From assembly GCA_046542305.1 (NCBI GenBank), contig JBKHBQ010000002.1:1-46330 (forward strand): 46,330 nucleotides of DNA, read 5' to 3'. This document shows, in pieces, positions 33,660-42,700 of the stretch. The notes under the pieces were generated by a model. The model was given only the letters and a program-made list of their open reading frames with translations, ran no database searches and was not told the origin of the DNA. Position 1 is the first letter of the stretch. Every line of letters begins with the position of its first letter. The translations under genes and the position numbers were made by a program. The DNA is from JBKHBQ01 sp046542305. GTDB taxonomy: Bacteria; Bacteroidota; Bacteroidia; Bacteroidales; 4484-276.

Positions 33660-34499
33660 TTATCCCTTTGGATACACACCCGCTGCAACCCCGATGCTGA
33701 TTTCATACAAAATTAGCAAGGGAATACTCACCAAAATCTGGCTGATGACATCCGGCGGGGTGATGATAGCTGCCAGGATAACTACCACCACGATCATGAT
33801 AGGCCGCTGCTTTCGCAATGTTTTGGGACTGACAGTGCCGTATTTTGCCAGAAAGAAAATGAATACCGGCAATTCGAAAACCACGCCCACGCCCAGCACC
33901 AGGGTGGCAATGGTACCGATATACGAACCAAGTGTTACATGGTTCTGCACATCACCGCTCACATGATAGGTGCCGAGGAAATTTACGGTTAACGGCACGA
34001 TGAGAAAATAGCTGAACAGTATACCAAAAACGAATAGAATGGTTCCCGAGATCATGGTTGCGATGGTCGTACGGCGGCTTTTGATTTTTAGCACGTACGC
34101 CAGATAGCTCCAGGTTTCGAAAATAATATACGGGAAGGCCACCACTATTCCGGCAATCACCGACACATAGAGGTGCGTTAAAAACTGCCCGGCCATGCTG
34201 TAATTCACGATTTTGAGCGCTTCGGCATTAAAGCACAGTTCCCCGATATCGAATCGCTCGCCGAGATAGCACAGCCACACATTGGTCAGGAAATCGGCAG
34301 ATTTTGGGGCCAGCAGGATGGTATCGAAGATCAGGTGCCGGTTCAGAAATGCCACCACAGCCAGTGCCAGCGCCACCACCAATGCACGCACCAGGTGCCC
34401 CCGCAGTTTCTGCAGATGCTCCAGCACATTGCGCTTTTTGGGCGGTGCAGTCGGCGGCAGTTTTTTCGGCCTTTTCTTTGTCGACAGTACTTCCGGCAT
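33660..34499 (-). CDS. tatC: Sec-independent protein translocase subunit TatC
   Basis: The frame opens at 34574, but the ATG at 34499 (MPEVLSTKK) is preferred because the longer form adds 25 residues with no family match. The 279-residue protein has a basic, Pro-rich N-terminus, then six membrane helices. The family signs are LEHLQKLRGHLVRA with the conserved Glu that receives twin-arginine signals, AFPYIIFETWSYLAYVL, and ITPPDVISQILVSIPLLILYE. With TatA (27836) it forms the Tat translocase. It is divergent from porT, whose possible longer frame would overlap it. Confidence 0.95.
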   Translation of the reverse strand: MPEVLSTKKRPKKLPPTAPPKKRNVLEHLQKLRGHLVRALVVALALAVVAFLNRHLIFDTILLAPKSADFLTNVWLCYLGERFDIGELCFNAEALKIVNYSMAGQFLTHLYVSVIAGIVVAFPYIIFETWSYLAYVLKIKSRRTTIATMISGTILFVFGILFSYFLIVPLTVNFLGTYHVSGDVQNHVTLGSYIGTIATLVLGVGVVFELPVFIFFLAKYGTVSPKTLRKQRPIMIVVVVILAAIITPPDVISQILVSIPLLILYEISIGVAAGVYPKG

Positions 34500-34673
34500 C
34501 CGTATGCTTTTAGTGATCAGGCGCCAAAAGTACAAAATCATTCGATTGTGCTCCGGATTGGCAGATTTCAACACAATGAAAAGTCAGGATTTGTTGCAGG
34601 TCATATTTCCCATGAAAAAAATAAAAATCCCTTGCAGCCGTTATCAAATCTAACATTCATAAACTTACAGCAT

Positions 34674-35456
34674 TTGAAGATTTCAGGGTATTTGCAGGCA
34701 GTCCTGCCGATGGTTTTTGTGCTGATCGCTTCGGTAACATTTTCACAGGTCAACAAGGTTCCAAACCTGAAATTGTACGATTACGAGCCATATCATTTTG
34801 GTTTCATCGTGTCGGGCAATCAGATGAATTTTGTACTCGAACCAAAGGAAAACCTGCACCAGATTTATTTTAAGGGCAAGGAACTGCCGGCATTCGATCT
34901 GGGAATTTCGGATGTGGATTCCGCGCAGGTGTATGGCATACAGGCCATTCCTTCGATCGGTTTTACGGTGGGCATTGTGGGAAACCTTCGTGTGGCGGAG
35001 TATTTCAACCTGCGGTTTATTCCCAGCCTTGCCTTCGGACGGCGTGACCTCGAATACGATACCCGGCTGCTGAAAGGCAACGATACCATCCCCCGCACCC
35101 TTATCCAAAAAATAAATTCCACCATTGTGGAATTTCCGTTTTACCTGAAGTACAAATCCAAAAGGTTGCACAATATGCGCGCCTATGTCTACACGGGCGT
35201 AAAATTCAGTTTCGACCTGGCTTCCCAGGCCAACAAACAGGTAGAGGATAACTACGAACCCAAGCTTTACCGAACGGATACCTATGGCGTACTGGGCGTT
35301 GGCTTTGATTTTTATATGAACTGGTTCAAGTTCGGCGTGGAAACATCCATGTCGTATGGCGCACGGGATATGCTGCTGCGCGAGGACAACCTGTACACCA
35401 ACAGCATCGAAAGCCTGCGTTCAAAAATTTTTATGCTAACTTTGACCTTCGAATAA
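34674..35456 (+). CDS. porT: Type IX secretion system protein PorT, outer-membrane barrel
   Basis: The frame is open from 34335, but everything before about 34670 overlaps tatC. A TTG at 34674 gives 260 residues with a complete signal peptide (MKISGYLQAVLPMVFVLIAS, cleaved near TFSQ). An ATG at 34710 would leave a signal peptide without a positive start. The mature part is an eight-stranded-type barrel with FGFIVSGNQMNFVLE, PSIGFTVGIVGNLR, YFNLRFIPSLAFGRRDLEY, ISTVEFPFYLKYKS-like TIVEFPFYLKYKSKR and a C-terminal aromatic strand (MLTLTFE). This pattern is that of PorT, needed for T9SS in gliding and oral Bacteroidota. The T9SS cargo in this window depends on such a system. Confidence 0.85.
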   Translation: MKISGYLQAVLPMVFVLIASVTFSQVNKVPNLKLYDYEPYHFGFIVSGNQMNFVLEPKENLHQIYFKGKELPAFDLGISDVDSAQVYGIQAIPSIGFTVGIVGNLRVAEYFNLRFIPSLAFGRRDLEYDTRLLKGNDTIPRTLIQKINSTIVEFPFYLKYKSKRLHNMRAYVYTGVKFSFDLASQANKQVEDNYEPKLYRTDTYGVLGVGFDFYMNWFKFGVETSMSYGARDMLLREDNLYTNSIESLRSKIFMLTLTFE

Positions 35457-35483
35457 CAACGGGCAAATTATTACCTACACACA

Positions 35484-36185
35484 ATGAGCAACACGGAAGA
35501 AATACGGCCGCTTTTCGAATCGATCGTAGCAAAGGCCACACTCAAGCACAACATTTATCAGCATACCTACAACACATTTACCAAATTCAAGGCAGTGATC
35601 AAGAACCTGGTGAAGGAATACCAGGAGACGGTGGATACCGGTGAACGCCATATCCCTTTTGAATACAAGAACCGGGGGGAATTTGAAGTGGAACTGAAAT
35701 TTGCCGGCGACATCCTGGTGTTTATGATGCACACCAATGTGTTTGAATTCCCGCGGCAGCACGAGGTGATGAACCTGCCTTACATCAGGGAAGATTCCCA
35801 GCGATCCTACTGCGGCATTATCAACATTTACAATTTCCTGAGCGATTCGTTCAAATACAAGCGGGTGAACGACATCGGTTATCTGATCGGACGCGTTTTT
35901 ATCAATAAGGACATGCACTACTTTATTGAGGGTAAACGTGAGATAGGATTTTTGTTTCAAAGTTTCGAAAAGGCCGTGATGAACGATCAGGCTGCAAAAA
36001 GCATCATTACCTCTGCCATTAAATATACCCTGAATTTCGACCTCCTGACCCCGCCCTACGACAAGGTGAAAATGCTGAGTGTTTACGAAATCCAAACCAC
36101 CCTCGACAACATGAAAATAAAAACCGGCAAGCGGCTGGGTTTTAAATTTCAGGCCGATAAGGACGAGGAGGGTAAGAACGGGTAG
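35484..36185 (+). CDS. Conserved Bacteroidota protein of unknown function next to porT
   Basis: A 233-residue soluble protein without signal peptide, starting 27 nt after the porT stop on the same strand and so probably co-transcribed. It has two helical segments at the start (LFESIVAKATLKHNIY, FTKFKAVIKNLVKEY), then beta-rich parts with FAGDILVFMMHTNVFEF, GIINIYNFLSDSFKY and GYLIGRVFINKDMHYFIEGK. I recognise it only as a protein seen in other Bacteroidota genomes and know of no function. No metal or catalytic motif stands out. Confidence 0.8.
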   Translation: MSNTEEIRPLFESIVAKATLKHNIYQHTYNTFTKFKAVIKNLVKEYQETVDTGERHIPFEYKNRGEFEVELKFAGDILVFMMHTNVFEFPRQHEVMNLPYIREDSQRSYCGIINIYNFLSDSFKYKRVNDIGYLIGRVFINKDMHYFIEGKREIGFLFQSFEKAVMNDQAAKSIITSAIKYTLNFDLLTPPYDKVKMLSVYEIQTTLDNMKIKTGKRLGFKFQADKDEEGKNG

Positions 36186-36507
36186 CGAAGCACAAAGTAA
36201 AAGTGTATGACCTGCGATGAGATCAAAATCCTAAACCTGCCTCGCCTGCGGTTCGGCAAGGCGTCCAGAGCACTAAACAAATTCAAAATCCAAAAAATCA
36301 AATCTTAAAAACTTCAGGAAACTCTGCGGCTTTGCCAGAACCAACCACAATAGAAGCATGAGAGCGCAAAACTGAGATTAGTAGCCGGTACTAATTTCGC
36401 CCGCTTCGACGAACTTCAGCGAGGCGAGCGAAGCGTCCTCCCGATCCTTCTGATTACGCGCGCAAAGCAAATGACAGCGCAGCAAATCAACGCCGCGTGC
36501 AAAAAAA
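36186..36507. other. Intergenic region with GC-rich palindromes
   Basis: No gene is seen. It holds two GC-rich inverted repeats: CGCCTGC...GCAAGGCG near 36248, and CGCTTCG...CGAAGCG at 36404-36434. Between them is AT-rich sequence (AAATTCAAAATCCAAAAAATC). The palindromes resemble the one at 28572. Confidence 0.45.
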
Positions 36508-36577
36508 AAGGGGGATAGACGCACCTAATTGGTTATTACAGCCAGGGTTTCCCTTGGGCAAAATGCGTATCCCCCTT
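36501..36577 (-). terminator. Structured intrinsic terminator with nested hairpin
   Basis: In minus-strand reading, AAGGGGGATA-CGCA (36577-36564) pairs with TGCG-TC-TATCCCCCTT (36523-36508) and is followed by a run of nine T, as in an intrinsic terminator for the acidic-protein gene. The 40-nt loop folds again into GCCCAAGGG-AAA-CCCTGGC, so the whole is a multi-helix RNA and not a simple hairpin. Confidence 0.75.
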
Positions 36578-36656
36578 AACTCATGATTGTATAAAAGCCA
36601 TTTACTGAAAAGAACCGAAGCTGTGCTTACAGCCTGTTCAGCCATGGAAAGCCGTT

Positions 36657-37124
36657 CTAATCCTCGTCTTCCTCGTCAATATCGAAAAAGGTACCCCAGC
36701 TTACGGCCGTGAGCACTTCATCTTCGAAGAAGAAATCGATGAAAGCATCGTCGAACGAAACACGCTTTTCGTTTTCCAGATCTTCGTCTTCCATCATTTC
36801 GGTGTCGATGTCTTCGTATCCGTTGTCTTTCATCAACTTAATGATGTCGGCCTCCTTCATGGCAAAGATGTGCTTGCCAAACAGGGTAACATCCGGATTA
36901 TCGGTTTCGAGATTTGAAAGTCCGGGTTCTTCGGTGTTTTCGAAAAAAGCCGAAACAGACCTTTCCCAGAAGTGGTACACCTGAGTGTCGCCCATTTCAT
37001 CATCCTCGAAGGTTTCGTCCTCATCGGGTTTTCCGAGATATTCAAAAACTTCCTCAGGAGTCATCCCAAACTCAAGCTCACCCAATCCTTCCAATGGCTT
37101 GATTTCTAATGTTAATTCTTTCAT
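36657..37124 (-). CDS. Acidic protein of unknown function
   Basis: A 155-residue, strongly acidic, soluble protein (long Glu/Asp runs at 32-46, 102-120 and the C-terminus). The start LEGLGELEFGMTPEEVFEYLGKPDE resembles the 'G-x-L-x-F-G-M-s-x-x-E-V' opening of small bacterial proteins of unknown role that fold like lipoprotein SmpA/BamE or immunity proteins; I cannot choose between these. The rest has YHFWERSVSAFFENTEEPGL and FDDAFIDFFFEDEVLTAVSWG. It lies 20 nt downstream of the SDR gene on the same strand and is followed by a structured terminator, so it is probably the last gene of that transcript. Confidence 0.75.
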   Translation of the reverse strand: MKELTLEIKPLEGLGELEFGMTPEEVFEYLGKPDEDETFEDDEMGDTQVYHFWERSVSAFFENTEEPGLSNLETDNPDVTLFGKHIFAMKEADIIKLMKDNGYEDIDTEMMEDEDLENEKRVSFDDAFIDFFFEDEVLTAVSWGTFFDIDEEDED

Positions 37125-37144
37125 AATTAAGTTAAAATTGTATT

Positions 37145-37957
37145 TTATTTAAACGGAGAATTCGGTTCTTTTGCCATGTGATTGTACACCATTTTATCCA
37201 CCCGCGCCGGCATCAGTTTATTCAGCAGTACCGTAAGTTTTCCCTGCGTGGTAAGGGTAAGGGTGCGTTTACGATGATAAACCGCATCTGCAATTTTTGC
37301 GGCCACGGTTTCGGCGCTCATCATTTTGTCTTCATCACGCGGCGATTCACCCTGTTGTGCGCCCTTTTCGTTGAGTGCCTTGTTGCGGATGTCGGATGCC
37401 GTAAATCCGGGGCATGCCAGCAGCACGTGCAATCCCTTTTTAAGGTTTTCGATGCGGATCACCTCCATCAGGCCATGAATGGCAAATTTTGATGCAGAAT
37501 ACCCGGTGCGGCCCGGAAGGCCCTTGTATCCGGCAATGGATGAAACGGCAACCAGCGATCCCCTGGTTTTGAGTAAATGTGGCAGCGCGAATTTCGAGCA
37601 GTAGACTGTTCCCCAGAAATTTACATCCATCAGTTTCCTGATCACATCCAGGTCCAGATCTTCGAACAATGCACGCATGGAAATGCCGGCATTATTGATC
37701 AGTACATCTATTTTTCCGTATTTTTCGATGGATTGCGCGATCAGGTTACGGCAATCCTCCTCCTTACTAACATCTGTTTTTACGGGCCAGATTTTCCCGC
37801 CATTTTTGGCGATCTCCTTCTGCAGCCGCTCCAGCTTATCATACGATCTGGCGGCGGCAACCACGGCGGCTCCACGGCCGGCAAATTCATGCACCAATGC
37901 CTCTCCTATTCCTGAAGAAGCTCCCGTGATCACTACCACCCTGTTGGTAAACTGCAT
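37145..37957 (-). CDS. Short-chain dehydrogenase/reductase
   Basis: A classical SDR of 270 residues from the ATG at 37957; an in-frame ATG at 37981 would add eight residues that lack family support. It has the Rossmann motif TGASSGIG for NAD(P), the NNAG motif (LINNAGIS), the catalytic Ser in AVSSIAGYKG, and YSASK with catalytic Tyr and Lys. A basic residue after the first strand (AARSYDKLER) favours NADP. Family members reduce ketones or acyl-chain intermediates; the substrate here is unknown. C-terminal residues 235-260 are hydrophobic-basic and might touch membrane. Confidence 0.9.
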   Translation of the reverse strand: MQFTNRVVVITGASSGIGEALVHEFAGRGAAVVAAARSYDKLERLQKEIAKNGGKIWPVKTDVSKEEDCRNLIAQSIEKYGKIDVLINNAGISMRALFEDLDLDVIRKLMDVNFWGTVYCSKFALPHLLKTRGSLVAVSSIAGYKGLPGRTGYSASKFAIHGLMEVIRIENLKKGLHVLLACPGFTASDIRNKALNEKGAQQGESPRDEDKMMSAETVAAKIADAVYHRKRTLTLTTQGKLTVLLNKLMPARVDKMVYNHMAKEPNSPFK

Positions 37958-38116
37958 AGCATCAATAAAATCGTGTGGCAATTAAATTATTTCCTCAAAT
38001 CCGGTGCAAAATCCACTTTAAACTTTACCGTGCAAAAGTAATATTTCATACATATCTCCACCATAAACATCGCGAAGTGAATGAAAATGACAGATTATTT
38101 TCCGGGTAGCCGGATA

Positions 38117-40960
38117 TTAAAGATCGTCTACCCGTTGCTGAGCCTGCTGCTTGATTTTCTCGGCCTGCTCGCGTGCCTCCTGCACAATCCTGTCGGCTCT
38201 TTTATCGGCTTCTTCGATCAGTTTTTCCGATTTCTGCTCTGCCTGCTCTCTCAGTTTATTGGCGGCGGTTTTGGCGCCGATCTGGGCCAGCGTACCCTTT
38301 CCTTCAGCCTCATCAATCAGCCTTTGCGCCTGTTTGTCGGCTTCCGCCTTCACCTGGTCGGCCGATTGGCGGGTGGCCTTCATAATGGCATCGGCCTGCT
38401 TTTGCGCTTCGTTGATAATTTTCTGCGCCTCCTGTTCGGCATTGTTCAGGATCTGTTGGGCTTCCTCGCGCACTTCTTCCCTTTTCTCCTCTATTTCCTC
38501 TTCAACCCGCTCCTTAATTTCTTCCTTTGCCCTTTCTTTCAAATCCTGTACGGTTCCTTTTCCAAGCACGGTGCGTATTTCAGGATCTGAAACCGTACCG
38601 CCGATATCAATGTTTATCTTTACCATTTCGCCCAGGCTGAAATCCGTACCCAACTTATTGGCTTCATCCATCATATTTTCGAGTACGTTGTTGGCGGCAC
38701 CTCCAAACATCTGTCGTGGTACGCTGAGGACCATGTTGTAATCGATCGTCTGATCAAACGAGGTCCATCCCCCTAATGTCGCGGTGATATTTTCATATTT
38801 GATGTCGAAAGGATTCACAAACACCTTACCTTCCACAATTTCGAACGAAAGATCAACCGGCGTCAGTTTAAGCCGCTTGAGGTCGGGCATTTTTAACGCA
38901 TCGGCAATCTTGTTCATGGTATTCACATTATCTACAATGATGTCGGTGGTGCTCAGGCTTCCACCGCCGTTCATGCTCGGGTACACGGGCATCATATCAC
39001 TTCCCAGCACGGTTTCAATGCTGAAAGAGGAGGCAAAATTCCCTGAGGTGTTGTCGGCGATCGGCATCAGTTTTTCCACCGGTCCGAAGGTTTGATACGC
39101 CTCCTGAATTCCCATTCCTGCAAGTTGTATATTGAAGTCGGCATGGGGCTGTGCAGGTTTGGTATCGTAAGCCCCGCTCATGGCGATGCTTCCGTCGAGC
39201 ACATCCAGATTCAGTTGGTCGAGCACCAGCGCCTGATTTTGTACCTTTACGGTTCCGTTCACATTTTTAAACTCTATGTCATCGTACATCAGTCTGTCGA
39301 AGGTGGAATTCATGGTGAAATCGATTTTTGGCGGGATTTCCACAACCTCCATGGCAGCCGTATCGGCGGGTTCTTCAGCGGTTTCTTCCGATTCGGGGAT
39401 CAATGCCGAAACGTTGAAATACTCTGAACTGGTTTGCAGCGAACCTACCAGTGTCCCGTCTGCCATGGCATAGGGTAAAAATTGTTCGATGCGTCCGCTG
39501 GCTGACATATCGCTTTCGCCGAGCTTCATATTAAAATTCACCAGGTCGAGGTACTCGGGAGAGAAATTTAGCTGTGCACGGTTGATAGCGACCGGTACGC
39601 GCAGCATTTCGCTGGAATAGTTCAATTCCTGCACCAGCACGGTGCCCATCATGGTGAAAGCGTCGTAATTTTCGTTTTCCAGCATCGACATGCTGCCATC
39701 AAACGACACGTTGGCCGTAATCAGCCCTGACAGTTGCTCGCCCTCATCCAAAGGATATACCTCATCCACCTGGCTCAGGTCGAGTTTTCCGTTGACCTCC
39801 CCTTTCAGGTCGGGATCCGACATGGGCGTTTTCATGGTAAGGTTGGCCGAAACCGGATTTCCGGCCATGGTAAAATTAAATGTCGGCACCTCCACGACGA
39901 GCCTGTCCAGATCGCTGCCGCCCGGAAAATTCACACGCGCATTCACATCGATATTTTCCACGGATTGCGGCAGGTCAGGATATTTAAACCTTCCGTTGTC
40001 AACCAGAATATTTAGCGCAAAGGCCGGATAGTTGCTTTCGTTGTAGATGCCTTTTACATTTCCGTTCAGGGTAAGCTGCCCCGAAGTTTCGATATCACCG
40101 AAATCCTTCGCATAGATGGCGGGTACGAGCGAGAGGAAATGCCTGAATTCTGATTGCCTGGCAGAATAGGTAAGCATCAGGTTAATGTCGTCGTTTTCCT
40201 GCATTCCAACGGAACCGTCGAAGGCGATCAACAGCTCATTCAGGCGCAATTCATTTTTTTTCAGCGTAAAAATATAATTGGCCAGGTCGGCATCTATGTC
40301 GGCATCCAACTCGGTATTCACCTCGTCGAGATAATTAATGCCGTCGTATTGAACCGTAAGGCTGTCGATGGTCGTATGGGTTTTGAGTGTTGTAAAATCG
40401 AGGGTAAAATCACCGCTCAGTTCATGGTCAAGGCCCTCGAGCAAGACATACGTTACAATACTTTTATCATGATAAATCAGTCGGCCGTTGTCGATGGAAA
40501 CATTATTCAGTTCGATGGCAAATGATGTTCCGGTGTCAGCAGTGGTTTCCGGTTCCTCTTCCGATGGCAGGGCAACATCCCAGTTGGCTACTCCTGCCTC
40601 CGTCACCAGGAGGTTTACAACAGGTTCCTCAAGGTTTACCCGTTTCAGTTCGTAAGTCTCCCCTCTGAACACACTCATCAGATCGAGGGTCAGCCCGAAA
40701 GCAGGAATGTAGGCCAGGGTGTCGCCCTCGAAAGGCACATTATTCACTACCGACAGTCCTTCCAGCCGAAAATTGAAATCAGGAAAGCTGCGGAACAACG
40801 ACAGGCTGAAATCGCTAAAATCCACCTGTGCATTTAAATTTTTATTGATTTCTTCCTTGACCTTTTCAGCTATCTGATCGCGGAAGAAGTAAGGGATGGC
40901 CACCATCAGCAAGAGGATGACGGCAATGAGGATTCCAAGAATTTTAAATACCAGTTTCAT
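38117..40960 (-). CDS. AsmA-family protein with long C-terminal coiled coil
   Basis: A 947-residue envelope protein anchored by an N-terminal helix (5-26, LGILIAVILLLMVAIPYF). The body (30-800) is AsmA-like, with repeated beta-strand units such as VDFSDFSLSLFRSFPDFNFRLEG, read here in parts: FSDFSLSLFRSFPDF and RLEGLSVVNN. The C-terminal AsmA part (700-800) includes SMNGGGSLSTTDI and DYNMVLSVP. AsmA-type proteins form periplasmic grooves thought to carry lipids between membranes. Residues 805-947 are an uninterrupted charged coiled coil of Ala/Glu/Lys/Gln heptads (EEIKERVEEEIEEKREEVRE), an unusual tail. It begins 15 nt after the aroC stop and probably shares its transcript. Confidence 0.88.
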   Translation of the reverse strand: MKLVFKILGILIAVILLLMVAIPYFFRDQIAEKVKEEINKNLNAQVDFSDFSLSLFRSFPDFNFRLEGLSVVNNVPFEGDTLAYIPAFGLTLDLMSVFRGETYELKRVNLEEPVVNLLVTEAGVANWDVALPSEEEPETTADTGTSFAIELNNVSIDNGRLIYHDKSIVTYVLLEGLDHELSGDFTLDFTTLKTHTTIDSLTVQYDGINYLDEVNTELDADIDADLANYIFTLKKNELRLNELLIAFDGSVGMQENDDINLMLTYSARQSEFRHFLSLVPAIYAKDFGDIETSGQLTLNGNVKGIYNESNYPAFALNILVDNGRFKYPDLPQSVENIDVNARVNFPGGSDLDRLVVEVPTFNFTMAGNPVSANLTMKTPMSDPDLKGEVNGKLDLSQVDEVYPLDEGEQLSGLITANVSFDGSMSMLENENYDAFTMMGTVLVQELNYSSEMLRVPVAINRAQLNFSPEYLDLVNFNMKLGESDMSASGRIEQFLPYAMADGTLVGSLQTSSEYFNVSALIPESEETAEEPADTAAMEVVEIPPKIDFTMNSTFDRLMYDDIEFKNVNGTVKVQNQALVLDQLNLDVLDGSIAMSGAYDTKPAQPHADFNIQLAGMGIQEAYQTFGPVEKLMPIADNTSGNFASSFSIETVLGSDMMPVYPSMNGGGSLSTTDIIVDNVNTMNKIADALKMPDLKRLKLTPVDLSFEIVEGKVFVNPFDIKYENITATLGGWTSFDQTIDYNMVLSVPRQMFGGAANNVLENMMDEANKLGTDFSLGEMVKINIDIGGTVSDPEIRTVLGKGTVQDLKERAKEEIKERVEEEIEEKREEVREEAQQILNNAEQEAQKIINEAQKQADAIMKATRQSADQVKAEADKQAQRLIDEAEGKGTLAQIGAKTAANKLREQAEQKSEKLIEEADKRADRIVQEAREQAEKIKQQAQQRVDDL

Positions 40961-40975
40961 ATGCTTATTTGATTA

Positions 40976-42073
40976 TTATTTTTCTGCGTTTTTGAAATAT
41001 TGATATTTAAGGTTGCGCAACCAATGATCGGCTATCACCAGCGCAGCCATGGCTTCCACCACCGGCACTGCTCGGGGGACCACACACGGGTCATGCCTGC
41101 CTTTCAGCTCCAGCACCGTTTCATTTTTTTGCCGGTCGACGGTTTGCTGCGTCCTGGCGATGCCTGAAGCCGGTTTAAACGCCACCCTGAACACCACCTC
41201 CTCCCCGTTGGTCAGGCCGCCCTGAATTCCTCCGGAGTGGTTGGTGCGGGTTCTTATATCATCATTATCAACAATAAAAGCATCATTATGTTGACTTCCC
41301 CGCATTGACGCTGCATTGAATCCCGAACCCGATTCAAACCCCGCGGCCGCGTTTATGCTCATCATCGCAGCGGCAAGATCGGAGCTGATCTTTGAATATA
41401 CCGGCTCACCCAGGCCAGGCGGGCAACCGCAGATGCGGCATTCCACCACGCCGCCGGTGCTGTCGTTTTCGGTCTTGATTTTTTCAAGGTACTTCGTCAT
41501 TAACCCTGAAACTGCAGGCACCGGGCATCGTACCGGCGATTGATCCACAGTTTCCTCCGATGGAAATTCAATATGCTGATCCATTCTGATTTCACCAATT
41601 TGGGTGGTATAAGCCACCAGATGAATTCCAAGGGTTTCGAGCAGGATGCCTGCAAAAGCGCCTGCCGCAACACGTACGGCCGTTTCGCGGGCCGACGACC
41701 GGCCTCCGCCACGAAAATCGGTATGGCCATATTTTTGAAAATAGGTGAAATCGGCGTGTGAAGGACGAAAAGCGCCGGCTACCTGATTGTAGTCCTCCGG
41801 GCGTGCATCGCGATTGCGGATGATAAATGCAATGGGTGCGCCGGTGGTTTTGCCTGCGAATACACCCGAAAGGATCTCAATTGTATCAGGTTCGCTGCGC
41901 GGAGTGGTAAGGTGCGATTGACCGGGACGGCGTCGCTGAAGCTTATGGCGGATCAGTGTCTGATCGATAAGGATTCCGGATGGAAAACCATCGAGCACCC
42001 CTCCGATCACCGGTCCGTGCGACTCTCCGAAACTTGTTAATTGTAATGATTCGCCAAAAATATTGCCAGGCAT
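40976..42073 (-). CDS. aroC: Chorismate synthase
   Basis: The last enzyme of the shikimate pathway converts EPSP to chorismate with reduced FMN. The 365-residue protein has all family signatures: GESHGPVIGGVLDGFP at the start (His near the active site), RRRPGQSHLTT, GKTTGAPIAFIIRNRDARPEDY, DFRGGGRSSARETAVRVAAGA, and GFESGSGFNAASMRGSQHND near the middle. NHSGGIQGG and RHDPCVVPRAVPVVEAM complete the flavin and substrate site. Length is normal. It is followed by the AsmA gene 15 nt downstream. Confidence 0.97.
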   Translation of the reverse strand: MPGNIFGESLQLTSFGESHGPVIGGVLDGFPSGILIDQTLIRHKLQRRRPGQSHLTTPRSEPDTIEILSGVFAGKTTGAPIAFIIRNRDARPEDYNQVAGAFRPSHADFTYFQKYGHTDFRGGGRSSARETAVRVAAGAFAGILLETLGIHLVAYTTQIGEIRMDQHIEFPSEETVDQSPVRCPVPAVSGLMTKYLEKIKTENDSTGGVVECRICGCPPGLGEPVYSKISSDLAAAMMSINAAAGFESGSGFNAASMRGSQHNDAFIVDNDDIRTRTNHSGGIQGGLTNGEEVVFRVAFKPASGIARTQQTVDRQKNETVLELKGRHDPCVVPRAVPVVEAMAALVIADHWLRNLKYQYFKNAEK

Positions 42074-42170
42074 TTCCCAAGGATTTCAGGTCAAAATAAC
42101 GGAAAAATAGCTTTGAAGAGATGTTATAAAAGGTTAATTTTGACGAATGTCTGCTAATCAATCTACTGAT

Positions 42171-42668
42171 ATGAAAAAATTTATCCTACCCGGCGTATTA
42201 TGTGTGATGATGATCTTCAATTCGTGCCAGCGCCATCTGAATGAATATCAGCTCGATGAGCTCAACAACCGGCTGACGGGCCTGCAGGGCACCTGGACAA
42301 CACAGGTTGAAGACGGATATGTTGAAAAATGGCGCCCGGCCAAGGATACCCTGCTTACGGGCGGCGGATACCTGGAAATGGAAAACGGGCTGAGGCAAAC
42401 CGAAAAGCTTGCCATCGTCAGCAACGACGGAAGCTTTTCATATCTGGCGACAGTGGCGGGGCAAAACAAAGGAAAAACCATTGAATTTCCGCTGAGATTT
42501 CACACCGACAGCAGCCTGGTCTTCATCAACAAAGAACATGATTTTCCCAATGTGATCGCCTATTATTTCATAAGCGATACCACCCTTCGTGTTGAGGTAA
42601 AAAGCCTTACCGATCCTGCCCGCGATTTCGAACTGAACCTGCAAAAAAGAAGCGGCGACCTGAATTAG
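42171..42668 (+). CDS. DUF6265-like lipoprotein
   Basis: The ATG at 42171 (MKKFILPGVLCVMMIFNSC) gives a lipoprotein signal with lipobox IFNSC and 165 residues; an upstream ATG at 42147 would add eight residues and is less likely. The mature part (LTGLQGTWTTQVEDGYVEKW, read as LQGTWTTQ and YVEKWRP, then HDFPNVIAYYF) matches the layout of DUF6265, a small beta-barrel lipid-binding-like domain. Function unknown. It is probably attached to the outer or inner membrane facing the periplasm. It is divergent from aroC and convergent with the DUF349 gene. Confidence 0.75.
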   Translation: MKKFILPGVLCVMMIFNSCQRHLNEYQLDELNNRLTGLQGTWTTQVEDGYVEKWRPAKDTLLTGGGYLEMENGLRQTEKLAIVSNDGSFSYLATVAGQNKGKTIEFPLRFHTDSSLVFINKEHDFPNVIAYYFISDTTLRVEVKSLTDPARDFELNLQKRSGDLN

Positions 42669-42676
42669 ACCGCCGC
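42652..42676. terminator. Weak hairpin between convergent genes
   Basis: GCGGCG (42652-42657) pairs with CGCCGC (42671-42676) across the last codons of the lipoprotein gene. No T tract follows, so the terminator call is tentative. Confidence 0.35.
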
Positions 42677-42700
42677 CTGATATCGTATACCCTTAAAGGT

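Noticed and set aside
34335..34673. Long N-terminal extension of PorT
   Set aside because: It lies antisense to tatC, reads as His/Gln-rich nonsense, and would place the signal peptide inside the protein.
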